This document shows, piece by piece, positions 44,760-57,170 of a DNA stretch of 64,000 bases. The DNA comes from Costus lasius (lineage: Eukaryota; Streptophyta; Magnoliopsida; Zingiberales; Costaceae): positions 32,558,850 through 32,622,849 of the forward strand of contig CM050452.1 of the NCBI GenBank assembly GCA_027563935.2, read 5' to 3'. How positions within the stretch are numbered: position 1 is the first letter of the stretch; every line of letters starts with the position of its first letter. The notes under the pieces are model-generated. The model was not told where the DNA came from. It saw nothing but the letters and a program-made list of their open reading frames with translations, and did not search any database. Position numbers and translations under genes: made by a program.

Positions 44760-45092
44760 GCCCTTTCTCCCTTGATGGAAACCTTGCCTCTAAGGCAAGT
44801 CTTGGGGCTAATATGACTTGAGAACTTTTATGGGAAGTTCCTAGGCGCATATGGATGTTGGGAAGAGGTATATGGTAAAGTCTTGGAGACTTACCTTACC
44901 TCAAACCCTAATTTCTCCCAAGACACCACCCTAGCCGAATTCCTCTTGCTTTTTGCGCCTAGCCCTTCTCCTTGGATGGAAAGAATGCCTCTAAGGCATG
45001 TCTTGGGCTGATATGGCTATTGGGCAAATAAGGATAGGTTGAATGAGGTTTATGGCAAAGTCTTGGAGACTTTCCTTACCACAAACCCCTAT
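44760..45092 (+). repeat. Diverged direct duplication upstream of the H2 TATA box
   Basis: The segment around 44760-44910 (CCCTT.CTCC.TTGATGG.. ..AAAGTCTTGGAGACTT) recurs around 44962-45092. The shared TCTTGGAGACTT motif is 180 bp apart (44881 and 45061). H1 has a single copy (about 25800-25930). Confidence 0.75.
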
Positions 45093-45147
45093 CATCCTAG
45101 CCGCCCACTTGGCATGATCTTGGCCCTCCCTAAACCGCCTCTTGGCT

Positions 45148-45155
45148 TATAAAAG
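45148..45155 (+). promoter_or_regulatory. TATA box of H2 LTR
   Basis: GGCTTATAAAAGGGACCC in the sense orientation, at the site matching the weaker TATA run of H1. Confidence 0.6.
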
Positions 45156-45423
45156 GGACCCTAGCTGCCCCCTCTTAAGGGTTCGAATGCTTGGAGATGT
45201 GAACACGCATAGAGGGGCGAGAGCAAGGGAAAAGGGCGACAACATCAAGGTGAAGCAACCCTTCTTCCTACTAGTGGCCGCAAGTCTTCTCTTTCCTCTC
45301 CTCTTGGCGTGACTTGGAGAAGGACTTGGTGGCGCCACTTCCTCTTACTCTTCTTAAGGGCTGAAACTCTTCTTCTCCCTCTTCTCTTGGAGTGAAGAAG
45401 ATAAGGAGTTGGCGGCATCTTCC

Positions 45424-48400
45424 TGAAAGCAAACTTAGGTCACATGCATAATTGAAAATTTTGCAGTGGGGAAAATACTAGGTTTCAATATGATCGCATG
45501 ACTTGGTAATATGATCAACCATGAAAGGAGAATTAAAGCATTACCATTGCCATTGTTTGAGTGGCGGCTTGGAAGAAGAAAAAAAGGGGCGAGTGCCTCT
45601 TCTCCAAAGGAATCGCACACAGCATGAGATAGGCCTCCTTCCTTGCTTTCCTTGTGCTAGCAAGTCACCAAGAAGTCTTTGATCGTCTCCTTCAAGGAAA
45701 AATGTGTCTTTGCTGGTTGGCCTTCTTCCTTGCATGAAGATGAACCACACGAGAGGAGAAAGGGGCGAGTGGCGTTCGAAAACGTGAGGGGATATCCCGA
45801 AAGGAAAATTCGGCTACCAAATATAGTAATAACCGAATGCATAACTCCCTCCTTAACTCCCCATGAAGCCATCGTAACTCCTCTTGAATCGAACCATGTG
45901 TTCACAAGTGAACCGGTTCAACTCCAATTTGGTTCAAGCACCAAATCGAACCAGCCCTGGTTATAATCTCTTTGAACCAAATGGTTCAAGATCTAACCAC
46001 ACATCACATTGCACCCTTGATCTTTACGATCAAGCATCAATCCTCTCGATCGAAGCTTACCGATCATATGCCCTAATCAATCAAACATGATTAGACTAGA
46101 TCTCACTTCCGATCAGAGTTTCAATTCCTTTAAACTGAACTAGAATAATTCAGTCCACACGATCTGACATAAGGAAGCCATATCATCAAATTGTGCGACC
46201 CTAAGGGTTTCCTTCATTGTCGGTAATGATAACTTACGTTATCACGATCAGAGAGGGGTATCTAGCAACACATCACTGTCTCCCGATATGAAGGAAAGAG
46301 TCTTCCAAGACTACTCCCAAACCATAGCACAAGTGTGAATCTAATTCACTCGGCATACATGTTTCCCTTTGCCACTGGATGTTCCCGTTGGACAAGCGTG
46401 TCAAGCCTGTGATTCCAACACGATGAAAATGGTTAGATCAGATGATCATAGTCATCTGGGTATGGCCATACACATTCTTAACCATTTTATCCAGGGGGCC
46501 CTTTAGAACATCACACTCCAACTAGGAGAGGCAATCCTATATCTATCACTAGTGCCCTAACATGACTCATGCCCACTATCCAAGATAATCTTTAACCATT
46601 ATCTTTCAAATGATATTGAACTACCTCAAGATAATGCCAATCATCATTTAGAGACATAAGTGATCTCAAGTCAGAGGGAATATGCCACTTGCTTGCATAT
46701 AAGGATTTATTCACATTGTGACAAACAATTGATATCCTAAGTAGGGTCAGTCCAGTACATCCAATGCACCTATGTGTCTAAATCTTATTCCATGCTCGAA
46801 GCATCCTATAAAATTAGAACACATATTAGTCTCAATCATATCAAGGCTGTCTCATGTTCACCGAGATATCTCGACTAAGGACAATACTGAATGTCAGCTA
46901 AGCCGAACATCATTGAGACATTACTCAGATGTATACATACAGCAGCAGATAATGTAACAATCTGAAGAACAATAATTGCCTTTATAAAAACATATAGTTT
47001 ATACATGATACTGCAATTAATCCAAGGCCTCAAACATTAGCCTTAAGGGCATACCTGTTGGGGTATGCCCTTAAGGCTAATGTTTGAGGCCTTGGGATTG
47101 TAACAGTATCATGTAATAAACTCTTATGTTTATAAAGGCATGGTTGTTATTCAGGTTGTTACCTTGTCTGCTGCAATAAGTGTACTTCTGAATAATGTCT
47201 CAAAGCTGTTCAGCTAGGCTGACATGCAGTTAAGTCCTTAGTCGATATATCTTGGTGAACATGAGACAGCCTTGATATGGTTAAGACTAATATGTGTTCT
47301 AATCTTATAGGATGCTTCGAGCATGAAATAAGATGTAGACTCATGGGTACATTGGATGTACTGGACAGACCCTACTAGGATATTCAATTGTTTGTCACAA
47401 TGTGAATAATCCTTGAATGTAACAAGTGGCACATTTCCTCTGACTTGAGATCACTTGTGTTTTCTAAATGATGATTGTCATTGTTTTGAGGTAGTTCAAT
47501 ATCATTTGAAACATAATGGTTGTAGACTATCTTGGATGATGAGCTTGAGTCAGGTTAGGGCACTAGTGATAGACATAGGATTGCCGTCTCCTTGTTTAAG
47601 GAGTGTGATGTTCTAAAGGGGCCCCCTGGATGAGATGATTGAGAAAGTGTATGGCCATACCCAGGTGACTATGTTCATCTGATCTAATCATGCTCATCAT
47701 ATTGGAGTTACAAGCTTGACACGCTTGTCCAATAAGAACATCCAGTGGCAAAGGAAATATGTATGCTTTGTGTGTTGATTCACACTTGTGTTGTTTTTGG
47801 GTGTAGTCTTGGAAGACTCTTTCCTTTATATTGGGAGACAGTGATGTGTTGCTAGATACCCCTCACTGATCGTGATGACGTGAGTTATCGTTACCGACAT
47901 TTAAAGGAAACCCTCAGGGTCGCACAATTTGATGATATGGCTTACTTAAGTCAGATCGTGTGGACTGAATTGTTTGAGTTCAGTTTAAAGGGATTTAATC
48001 TCTGATTGTGAGTGAGATCTGGTCTGATCATGTTTGATTGATTAGGGCTTCAGATCGGTAAGCTTCGATCGAGAGATTGGATGCTAGATTGGTCAGATCA
48101 GGAACATCAAGAGATTGACGGTCAGATCAAGAACCTAAGTGTTTATTATGGTCTGGACTGAATGCTTGGCTTATTTGGTTATTGAACCGAACCAAAGTGA
48201 ACCGGCTCATGAATGAGCGCATGGTTCAAGGGTGAAGAGAAGTTTGCGCTTGGGGTAAACCCATGGTCGCATGAGTGCATGAACGTTGGAGTGTTTCTAT
48301 TTTTAGAAACCATGACTCCTGAACGTGACATCGCCTCACGTTACTCCTCTCTCACGCCTATTGTCGCTCCTTCCTCTCGTCGCTTGCTCATTTGAGAGTG

Positions 48401-48747
48401 CATGTGGTGTTGACGAAAGGAGGAGGAAGTTTTTCGCCAAGCCAAGAAGATCTCATCCCTTCCATACCAGAAGGATACTTGGACGATCCTTGCTAGCACA
48501 AGGGACGACAAGAAGAAGCTATACCTCATCTTGTGTGCGACAATTTGGAGGAGACCTCTCTTGTTCTCTAGCTTCCAAGACGCCATCTAGAAATGGCTAT
48601 GGTATGGTTCTATCACTTCTATACAATCGGTTTTGTTAATCATAATACCATGCAAGATCTAGAAACCCCCTTTCCGCTGCTTTCATTCCCATATGCGCCT
48701 ATGAGTTAGGGTTTCGCCCCCTCGTGGGAACCTTCAATACCCCAACA
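45424..48747 (-). mobile_element. Copia 3' LTR of fragment E, with a plus-strand solo LTR inside
   Basis: Minus-strand copia LTR made of 45424-47055 and 48742-48747 (about 1,638 bp), split 11 bp from its start by a plus-strand solo LTR. The polypurine tract follows outside at 48748-48758. The sequence is clearly diverged (about 9% in the stretch compared) from the next LTR at 49834-51531, so the two are not an ordinary pair. The antisense 64-codon frame is broken in this copy by small indels near 46684-46745. The left flank CTTCC (45419-45423) is the expected TSD half. Confidence 0.88.
47056..48736 (+). mobile_element. Copia solo LTR (plus) inside the E 3' LTR
   Basis: 1,681 bp, TGTTGGGGTATGCCC..GGAACCTTCA, with TSD ATACC (47051-47055 and 48737-48741). 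It inserted into another copy of the same LTR family in the opposite direction. Because the target is the start of the host LTR, the two TGTTGGGG ends lie almost back to back at 47041-47070. No internal sequence. Confidence 0.93.
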
Positions 48748-49389
48748 ATCTCCCACTTGCACTTAAACTAATGGTTGAGAAATCTCAAACCCATATTATT
48801 ACAGTGCTTCTCATGCTTCTACTGCGCCAGAGGCTTTGTAAGTGGGTCAGCTAGATTGTCTTCTGTATGAACCTTGCAGATCTTGATCTCTCCTCGATCT
48901 ATGATCTCACGGATCAAATGAAACCTTCTTTGTATGTGCTTGGACTTCTGGTGTGACCGTGGTTCCTTTGCTTGTGCAATTGCTCCAGTGTTATCACAGA
49001 AGATAACCAATGGATCTGCACTCGAAGATACAACACCAAGTTCCTGAACGAACTTACGAATCCATACTGCCTCCTTTGATGCTTCTGAGGCTGCAACATA
49101 CTCAGCTTCTGTTGTGGAATCAGCAACAATTGACTGTTTGAAACTCTTCCACACCACTGCTCCTCCATTCAAGCTAAAAACATAGCCTGATTGCGATCGG
49201 AAATCGTCTTGGTTAGATTGGAGCGAAGCGTCAGTATATCCTTCAACACTGAGTTCTTCCTGGATATTTCAAAATATTCTTGACTGCAATCCAGTGTGCC
49301 TTCCCTGGATAACTTTGGAACCGACTGGTCACGCTTAACCCGTAAGCGACGTCTGGGCGAGTACATAACATCGCATACATGATGGACCC
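48748..49389 (-). pseudogene. Copia E: RT/RNase H fragment
   Basis: C-terminal piece of a copia polyprotein, from the codons GSIMYAMLCTRPDVAYGL (end of RT) to the usual stop and polypurine tract. It matches the RNase H part of copia C, including STTEAEYVAASEASKE, CDN and DPLTKPLAQ. About 40 bp are missing inside it near 49261 (after KNILKY), shifting the frame. At 49389/49390 it is joined directly to copia leader sequence, so Gag, protease, integrase and most of RT are gone (over 4 kb). Not functional. Confidence 0.9.
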
Positions 49390-49833
49390 ATGAGTTCTGG
49401 CAAGCGGGTGTGACCCCGGGCCTAACTCAATAGTGCTCACTGGCTGTCTCAACCAGACCTCGCTACACGCCTGTCTGCAGTCGACCTATAGCCACCTCGT
49501 GCTTGCGCACAGGTGCCATCTGGTCGACCCATCTAGGCTGTCAGATGGTCTGATCAGACTATTTGGATCCTACCTAGAGGATGACTTCAACCCCATCAAC
49601 CCGTCTAAGGGTTTATAGTAGGTGCATTAGATCTAATGTAGGGGCGCGCAAGTGATTTCGATTTGACAAAAATAACAAGCGCCAACATACATGCGCCATA
49701 TGAAAATATACATCAAGTTTCATCATGTAAAAACGCATGTTCTCTAGATCTAAGCTTACAAGCGCAAACATGGATCACGAAATGCATCAAGCAATCATAA
49801 TAACATACATTAACCGCATGCTCTGATACCAAT
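49390..49833 (-). mobile_element. Copia E: leader fragment with primer binding site
   Basis: 444 bp matching the LTR-proximal leader of copia A and J on the minus strand, ending with TGGTATCAGAGC (49820-49831, minus) two bases from the LTR at 49834. It makes that LTR a 5' LTR as seen from the left. Confidence 0.88.
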
Positions 49834-51531
49834 TGAAAGTCCCCTAAAGTTAAAGGGGGCAAAACCCTAATAGGTGGCGCATATAAAACTTTTGCAACGG
49901 AAGCTAGGGTTTCAAGATCAACTTGCATGTTATATGATCAACTAGAAAAAAAGCTTGCAAAGATCAACAAAACGATCATACCAATGCCATAACTTAGATG
50001 GCGCCTTGGAAGCAAAGAGTCGATTGCTTCTTCTCCAAAGGGAATCGCACACAAGAGGAAGATGGCCTACTCCTTTGTCGCTCCTTGTGCTAGCAAGGCT
50101 CCAAAGTTTCCTTGATCGCTTGAAGGGATGAAGAGACGATTGCTAGGCTTGCCCCACTCTTCCTTGGCGTGAGTTCTATCTCCACATGAGAGAGTTGTCG
50201 TGAGGAAGAGACGAGAGGATGTCACAAACGAAGTGGAGACGTTCCACTCAAAACGTGGAGACGTTTTCTCAAATTGAAAACCGACTTTCCAAATATAGAA
50301 AGTCCCTAACTCCAAACGTTCATGCGTTCATGAACCTTTCGAAACTCATCCTCCAATTGAACCAAGCGCTCACTTGATGAGCCGGTTCAAATTGGTTTGG
50401 TTCAAAGACCAATTAAGCCAAGCCTTTGGTCCAGATCAAATTAAACCCTAAGGTTCTAGATCTGACCGTTCATCTCTTGATGTTCATGATCTCACCGATC
50501 TAACATCCATTCTCTCGATCGAAGCTTACCGATCTCAAGCCCTAATCAATCAAACATGATCAGACTAGATCTCACTTACAATCAGAGATTAAATCCCTTT
50601 AAACTGAACCCAAACAATTCAGTCCACACGATCTGACTTAAGTAAGCCATATCATCAAATTGTGCGACCCTAAGGGTTTCCTTTAAATGTCGGTAACGAT
50701 AACTTACGTTATCACGATCAGTGAGGGGTATCTAGCAACACATCACTGTCTCCCGATATAAAGAAAAGAGTCTTCCAAGACTACACCCAAACCACAGCAC
50801 AAGTGTGAATCCACTTCACGAGGCATACATGTTTCCTTTGCCACTGGATGTTCTTATTGGATAAGCGTGTCAAGCCTGTAACTCCAATATGATGAGCATG
50901 ATTAGATCAGATGAACATAGTCACCTGGGTATGGCCATACACTTTCTCAATCATCTCATTCAGGGGGGCCCCTTTAGAACATCACACTCCAAACAAGGAG
51001 ACGACAATCCTATATCTATCACTAGTGTCCTAACCTGACTCATGATCATTATCCAAGATAGTCTATAACCATTATGTTTCATATGATATTGAACTACCTC
51101 AAAACAATGACAATCATCATTTAGAAACACAAGTGATCTCAAGTCAGAGGAAATGTGCCACTTGTTGCAAACAAGGATTATTCACATTGTGACAAGCAAT
51201 TGAATATCCTAGTAGGGTCTGTCCAGTACATCCAATGTACCCATGAGTCTACATCTTATTCCATGCTCGAAGCATCCTATAAGATTAGAACACATATTAG
51301 TCCCAATCATATCAAGGCTGTCTCATGTTCACCAAGATATCTCGACTAAGGACATTACAGCATGTCAGCCAAGCTGAACAGTGTTGAGACATTATTCAGA
51401 AGCACACTTATTGCAGCAGACAATGTAACAAACTGAATAACAACCATTGCCTTTATAAACATAAGAGTTTATACATGATACTGAAAGAATCCCAAGGCCT
51501 CAAACATTAGCCTTAAGGGCATACCCCAACA
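49834..51531 (-). mobile_element. Copia LTR shared by fragment E (as 5' LTR) and element C (as 3' LTR)
   Basis: 1,698 bp on the minus strand. To its left is a primer site and leader; to its right a polypurine tract and the end of C's gag-pol. An LTR with both is expected after LTR-LTR recombination that joins two element bodies in tandem. No TSD lies at its edges. The antisense frame is at 51155-51349. Confidence 0.9.
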
Positions 51532-51542
51532 ATCTCCCACTT
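51532..51542 (-). other. Polypurine tract of copia C
   Basis: The minus strand reads AAGTGGGAGAT directly upstream of the LTR at 51531. Confidence 0.85.
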
Positions 51543-51551
51543 GCACTTAAT

Positions 51552-54500
51552 CTAATGGTTGAGAAATCTCAAACCCATATTATTACAGTGCTTCTCATGC
51601 TTCTGCTGCGCCAGAGGCTTGGTAAGCGGGTCAGCCAGATTGTCATCTGTATGAACCTTGCAGATTTTGATCTCACCACGATCAATGATCTCCCGGATCA
51701 AGTGAAACCGTCTCTGTATGTGCTTGGACTTCTGGTGCGACCGTGGTTCCTTTGCTTGTGAGATTGCTCCAGTGTTATCGCAGAAGATAACCAAAGGATC
51801 TGCACTCGAAGGAACAACACCAAGTTCTTGAACGAACATACGAATCCACACTGCCTCCTTAGATGGTTCCGAGGCTGCAACATACACGGCTTCTGTTGTG
51901 GAATCAGCAACGACAGACTGTTTGAAACTTTTCCATACCACAGCTCCTCCATTCAAGCTAAAAATATAGCCTGATTGCGATCGAAAATCATCCTGGTCAG
52001 ATTGGAACGAAGCGTCAGTATATCCTTCAATACTGAGTTCTTCCTGACCTCCATATATCAAGAACATATCTTTGGTCCTCCGAAGATATTTCAAAATGTT
52101 CTTGACCGCAATCCAGTGCGCCTGACCTGGATTACTTTGGAATCGACTGGTCACGCTTAACCCATAAGCGACGTCTGGGCGAGTACACAACATCGCATAC
52201 ATAATGGACCCAATAGCCGAAGCATAAGGCGTATTGTCCATTGCATCTTTCTCAGTCTGTGTTTGTGGACACTGACTCTTTGAAAGATTCAGACCATGTC
52301 TGACTGGAAGATATCCTCTTTTAGAATTCTCTAAATGGAATCTCTCCAGGACTTTATCGATGTAAGTACTTTGGCACAGCCCGAGAAGCCTCTTAGATCT
52401 ATCTCTGTAGATCTTCACACCTAATACATAGGCTACTTCTCCTAGATCTTTCATCTGGAAACATTTTCTTAACCATGTTTTAACAGCATGCAGTTCAGGA
52501 ATATCGTTTCCAATGATTAAGATATCATCGACGTAGAGGACTAGGAAAGTATTCACGCTCCCACTAAACCTCTTATATACACACGGGTCATCTTCATTCT
52601 TGATGAAACCAAATTCACATATTGATTCATCAAAACGAATATTCCAGCTTCTAGATGCTTGCTTAAGTCCATAAATGGACTTCTTTAACTTGCATATTTT
52701 ATGACGATCTGATGGATTAGTGAAACCTTCAGGTTGTGTCATATACACATCCTCATCCAGTTTTCCATTAAGGAAAGCGGTCTTCACATCCATTTGCCAG
52801 ATCTCATAATCGTAATATGCTGCTATCGCAAGAATAATCCGAATAGACTTGAACTTGGCTACAGGAGAGAAAGTTTCATCATAATCTATCCCGTAGATTT
52901 GTTTGAAACCTTTCGCAACTAGCCTGCCTTTATAGGTAACTACGTTACCATCCATGTCAATCTTCTTCTTGAAGATCCATTTACAGCCTATAGGGATAAC
53001 TCCCGGAGGCGGATCAACCAAATCACAGACTTGATTATCTGACATGGAGTCCATCTCGGCTCGCATAGCTTCAAGCCATCTAGCTGATTCCGGTCCACTG
53101 ACCGCATCCGCATAAGTGAGGGGTTCATCATGATCAATGATGTAGACTCCGTCATAGCGCTCAGGCTGTCGACGGATCCTTCCCGATCTACGCGGTTCCC
53201 GTGATATCTGAGCCTCAGGTTGTTCAATAACCTGTTCTACTGGCTCAGGCTCATCCAACTGTGCTTGACTACTTTGTCCTTCCTCTGGATTCTCATCCAG
53301 TTTTATTTCTCTCCCACTAGCTTCTTGCAGAAGAAACTCCTTCTCAAGAAAAATGGCCGTCCGAGCAACAAATACTTTGTTCTCCTTGGGATCGTAGAAA
53401 TAATAACCCTTAGTTTCCTTAGGGTAACCGACAAAGATACATCTCTCAGATCTGCTCTCTAGTTTCCCAGAGGCGAGCCTTTTGACATAAGCCTCGCAAC
53501 CCCATATCTTAATAAATGTCAAGCTCGGCTGTTTCCCATACCATAACTCATATGGAGTCTTTGAAACTGCCTTGGATGGCACTCGGTTTAGTACTTTTGC
53601 AGCTGTTTCCAGTGCAAATCCCCAAAAGGAGTAAGGTAGAGTAGCCTGACTCATCATAGAACGAACCATATCCAGTAAGGTTCTGTTCCTCCTCTCGGAC
53701 ACACCATTCCAATGCGGTGTTCCTGGTGGAGTGAGCTATGAGATAATCCCACACTCCTTCAGATAGTCAGTAAACACTCGACTTAGGTATTCTCCACCTC
53801 GATCTGAGTGAAGTGCCTTGATATTTCGGCCTAGCTGATTCTGTACTTCATTTTTGAACTCTTTGAACTTGTCAAAAGATTCACTTTTATGTCTCATTAG
53901 ATAGACATACCCATATCTACTGAAATCATCAGTAAAGGTAATGAAGTATGAGTAGCCACCTCTGGCATGTTTACTAAATGGCCCACACACATCACTGTGT
54001 ATAAGGTCAAGTAAACCTGAAGCCCTTTGACCTTTGTTAGGAAAAGGAGACTTCGTCATTTTGCCCAATAAACAAGCTTTGCATGTATCAATCTCCTCAT
54101 AGGAGAATGATCCCAGCAGTCCATGGTCATGCAACCGCTTAATGCGCTTCTTGTTAATATGGCCTAAACGACTATGCCATAGCAAGGTGCTGTCATCAGC
54201 ATACTTGGCTTTCTTATTATCAATATTTTGTATAGAACATTCCATGTCCAACATGAATAACCCATTGTTAATTGACCCAGTAGCATAAATAATATTATCA
54301 AGAGAAAGATAACACTTTGAAGTCTTGCATTCAAAGGAAAACCCTTTCCTGACAAGAGCAGGAATAGAGATAATATTCTTGGTAATGCTAGGTACAAAAT
54401 AACAATTGTTCAGTTCTAATACAAGTCCAGATGGTAATGAGATGTAATATTCTCCTACAGCAACAGCAGCAACCCGTGCCCCGTTTCCAACTCGTAGGTC

Positions 54501-55436
54501 CACCTCATGCTGTCCCACCTGTCTTCTTCTCTTGAGTTCCTGTACATTTGAACAAATGTGAACTCCACATGCAGTGTCCAACACCCATGAAATAGAAGAA
54601 GAGGATATCATGACTTCAGTCACAAAAATACCTGAGCCAGAAGCGATGCTTCCCTTCTTGTCTCCTTGGAGCGCTTTACAGTCCTTTTTCCAGTGACCTA
54701 GCTGGCCACAATGGAAACATCTGTATTCCTTCGACCGCTTAACCTTTTGTTTCAGAGCCTTGTTGTAGTTCTTGACAGGGGCTTTGCCCTTCTTCCCCTT
54801 CTTCTTGTTCCTGGAAGGAAACATCAAGACAGAGGTTGAAGGCTTTCCCTTTAGAGTCTCCTCTGTAGTCAAGAGCATATTCAGCAACTCTGCCGGAGTA
54901 CAGTCGATCTTGTTCATATTAAAATTAATAATGAACGGATCGAAAGAGGCCGGGAGGGACTGCAGAATAATGTCTACAGCAAGCTCCTGATTGATGGTAT
55001 GCCCCAGTTTCTCTAGAGCCTCTTTGTGCCCAATCATCTTGAGCACATGAGCTCCCACTGGACTCCCTTCAGCCAGTTTGCTCTGAAAGAAAAGCTTGGT
55101 CAAATTATAGCGTTCAGTCCTCGCCTGTGCAGCATACAGCATCTTGAGGTTTGCTATAATTTCTATAGCAGACATATCCTCATGCTGACGCTGCAGCTGT
55201 GGCGTCATAGACGCTAGCATCAGGCAAGCGACATCAATGCTATCATTGACATGCTTTTCATAGGCTTCCCGAACCGCCCTTGCGGCGTTCGGAGCGGGTT
55301 GAGGCGGTATAGCCGTCTCGAGGACATACAGTTTCCTCTCAGCCTTAAGAACAATCTTAAGGTGTCCGTACCAGTCTGAGAAGTTTGGCCCAGCATACTT
55401 CTCCCTTTCCAGTAGGGATCGCACATTGAAGCTCAT
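51552..55436 (-). pseudogene. Copia C gag-pol polyprotein, one in-frame stop in integrase
   Basis: Full-length copia frame (1,295 codons) with Gag, CCHC knuckle, WVLDTACG protease, integrase, YVDD RT and RNase H in the usual order. A TAG at 53738-53736 interrupts integrase between its second and third catalytic acids, at exactly the codon interrupted in copia A. In other respects C is closer to D (for example RLGHINKKRIKRL) than to A. RNase H has STTEAVYVA where A and B have STTEAEYVA, a possible second fault. Copia D is inserted 18 bp before the ATG, separating C's coding region from its leader and 5' LTR, which should lie beyond the right edge. Confidence 0.94.
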
Positions 55437-55454
55437 GGTGTTCGTTGCTGCAGG

Positions 55455-57157
55455 TGTTGGGGTATGCCCTTAAGGCTAATGTTTGAGGCCTTGGGATTGT
55501 ATCAGTATCATGTATAAACTCTTTTGTTTATAAAGGCAATGGTTGTTATTCAGTTTGTTACATTGTCTGCTGCAATAAGTGTGCTTCTGAATAATGTCTC
55601 AAAGCTGTTCAGCTAGGCTGACATGTACTTTTGTCCTTAGTCGATATATCTTGGTGAACATGAGACAGCCTTGATATGATTGAGACTAATATGTGTTCTA
55701 ATCTTATAGGATGCTTCGAGCATGGAATAAGATGTAGACTCATGGGTACATTGGATGTACTGGACAGACCCTACTAGGATATTCAATTGCTTGTCACAAT
55801 GTGAATAATCCTTGATTGTAACAAGTGGCACATGTCCTCTAACTTGAGATCGCTTGTGTTTCTAAATGATGATTGTCATTGTTTTGAGTTAGTTCAATAT
55901 CATTTGAAACATAATGATTATAGACTATCTTGGATAATGAGCTTGAGTCAGGTTAGGGCACTAGTGATAGACAAAGGATTGCCATCTCCTTGATTGGAGT
56001 GTGATGTTCAAAAGGGCCCCCCCTGGATGAGATGATTGAGAAAGTATATGGCCATACCCAGGTGACTGTGTTCATCTGATCTAATCATGCTCATCATATT
56101 GGAGTTACAGGCTTGACACGCTTGTCCAATAAGAACATCCAGTGGCAAAGGAATCATGTATGCCTTGTGAGTTTGATTCACACTTGTGCTGTGATTTGGG
56201 TGTAGTCTTGGAAGACTCTTTCCTTTATATCGGGAGACAGTGATGTGTTGCTAGATACCCCTCACTGATCGTGATAATGTAAGTTATCGTTACCGACATT
56301 TAAAGGAAACCCTCAGGGTCGTACAATTTGATGATATGGCTTACTTAAGTCAGATCGTGTGGACTGAATTGTTTGGGTTCAGTTTAAATGAATTTAATCT
56401 CTGATTGTGAGTGAGATCTGGTCTGATCATGTTTGATTGATTAGGGCTTGAGATCGGTAAGCTTCGATCGAGCGAATGGATGCTAGATCCCTCAGATCAG
56501 AAGCATCAAGAAGTGAGCGGTCAGATCTTAAGCCTTAGGGGTTTATTATGATCTGGACTAGTTGCTTGGTTTATTTGGTTATTGAACCAAATCAATTTGA
56601 ACCAGCTCATTGAATGAGCGTATGGTTCAATTAAAGAGGCAATTGCGATTGGGGTAATGCATGGTCGCAAGTGGAGATGGTGTTTGCTATTTTTAGATAG
56701 CATGTCACATTCGTGACCACCTCTCACGTTGGCTCTCACGACGCTAATCTCTCTCGCCTCTTGCCCCCTTTCCTCTGGTCTCTTGACACTCGTGTGGTGA
56801 AGAGGTTGACAAAAAAAGAAGAGGAAAAGAAATCGCCAAGCAGAGAAGCTCTTCATCCTTTCCATTCGACAAAGAACGCTTTGGGACCTTGCTAGCACAA
56901 GGAACGCCAAAGGGAGTAGGCGACATCAATTGTGTGCGTCGCTTTGGAGAAGATCTCTTTTGGTCTTTGATTCCAAGACACCATCCAAGTGATGACAATG
57001 GTGAGAATTTTTCTTATCTATTCAAGTTTTTGATAGTTGATCATATAATGCATGCTATTCGATCCTAAGGAAACCCTAGATTCCGCCTATGCCATTTTAT
57101 CCTTGCGCATGCTTTAGGGTTTCGCCCCCCCCCCCCCCCCCCCAGTGGGAACCTTCA
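55455..57157 (+). mobile_element. Copia D 5' LTR
   Basis: TGTTGGGGTATGCCC..GGAACCTTCA. Near its end it has a run of 19 C at 57125-57143 not found in the other copies. Its palindrome reads ATATGGCCATAC, so one arm base is changed; the 3' LTR copy is intact. Confidence 0.94.
57125..57143 (+). repeat. C19 homopolymer at the end of copia D's 5' LTR
   Basis: TTCG followed by 19 C and AGTGGG. Other copies have CCCCCT- or CCCCC-type short runs here. It is either slippage expansion or an assembly or sequencing error; the 3' LTR counterpart lies outside the window. Confidence 0.9.
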
Positions 57158-57159
57158 AT

Positions 57160-57170
57160 TGGTATCAGAG
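57160..57170 (+). other. Primer binding site of copia D, slightly shortened
   Basis: TGGTATCAGAG followed by GAGG; the C that completes the 12-base match in A, B, E and J is missing, so pairing with tRNA-iMet is 11 bases. Confidence 0.85.

Larger units (their letters stand above)
43534..45423 (+). mobile_element. H2: LTR of the H family, interrupted at right
   Basis: Starts TGTTGGTGTTTATGCCC and aligns with H1, best at about 44420-44650 against 25480-25710. It is cut at CTTCC (45419-45423), where the minus-strand copia array begins. By comparison with H1, about 275 bp of this LTR should lie beyond the array, outside the window, so it is unknown whether it is a solo LTR or the 5' LTR of an element. 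It carries TTATAAAAGG at 45148-45155 and a duplication of about 130-150 bp upstream of it that H1 lacks. Antisense frames up to 134 codons here show no domain. Confidence 0.8.

Noticed and set aside
49834..51531. Independent solo LTR
   Set aside because: It has a primer site and leader on one side and a polypurine tract and gag-pol on the other, with no flanking TSD.
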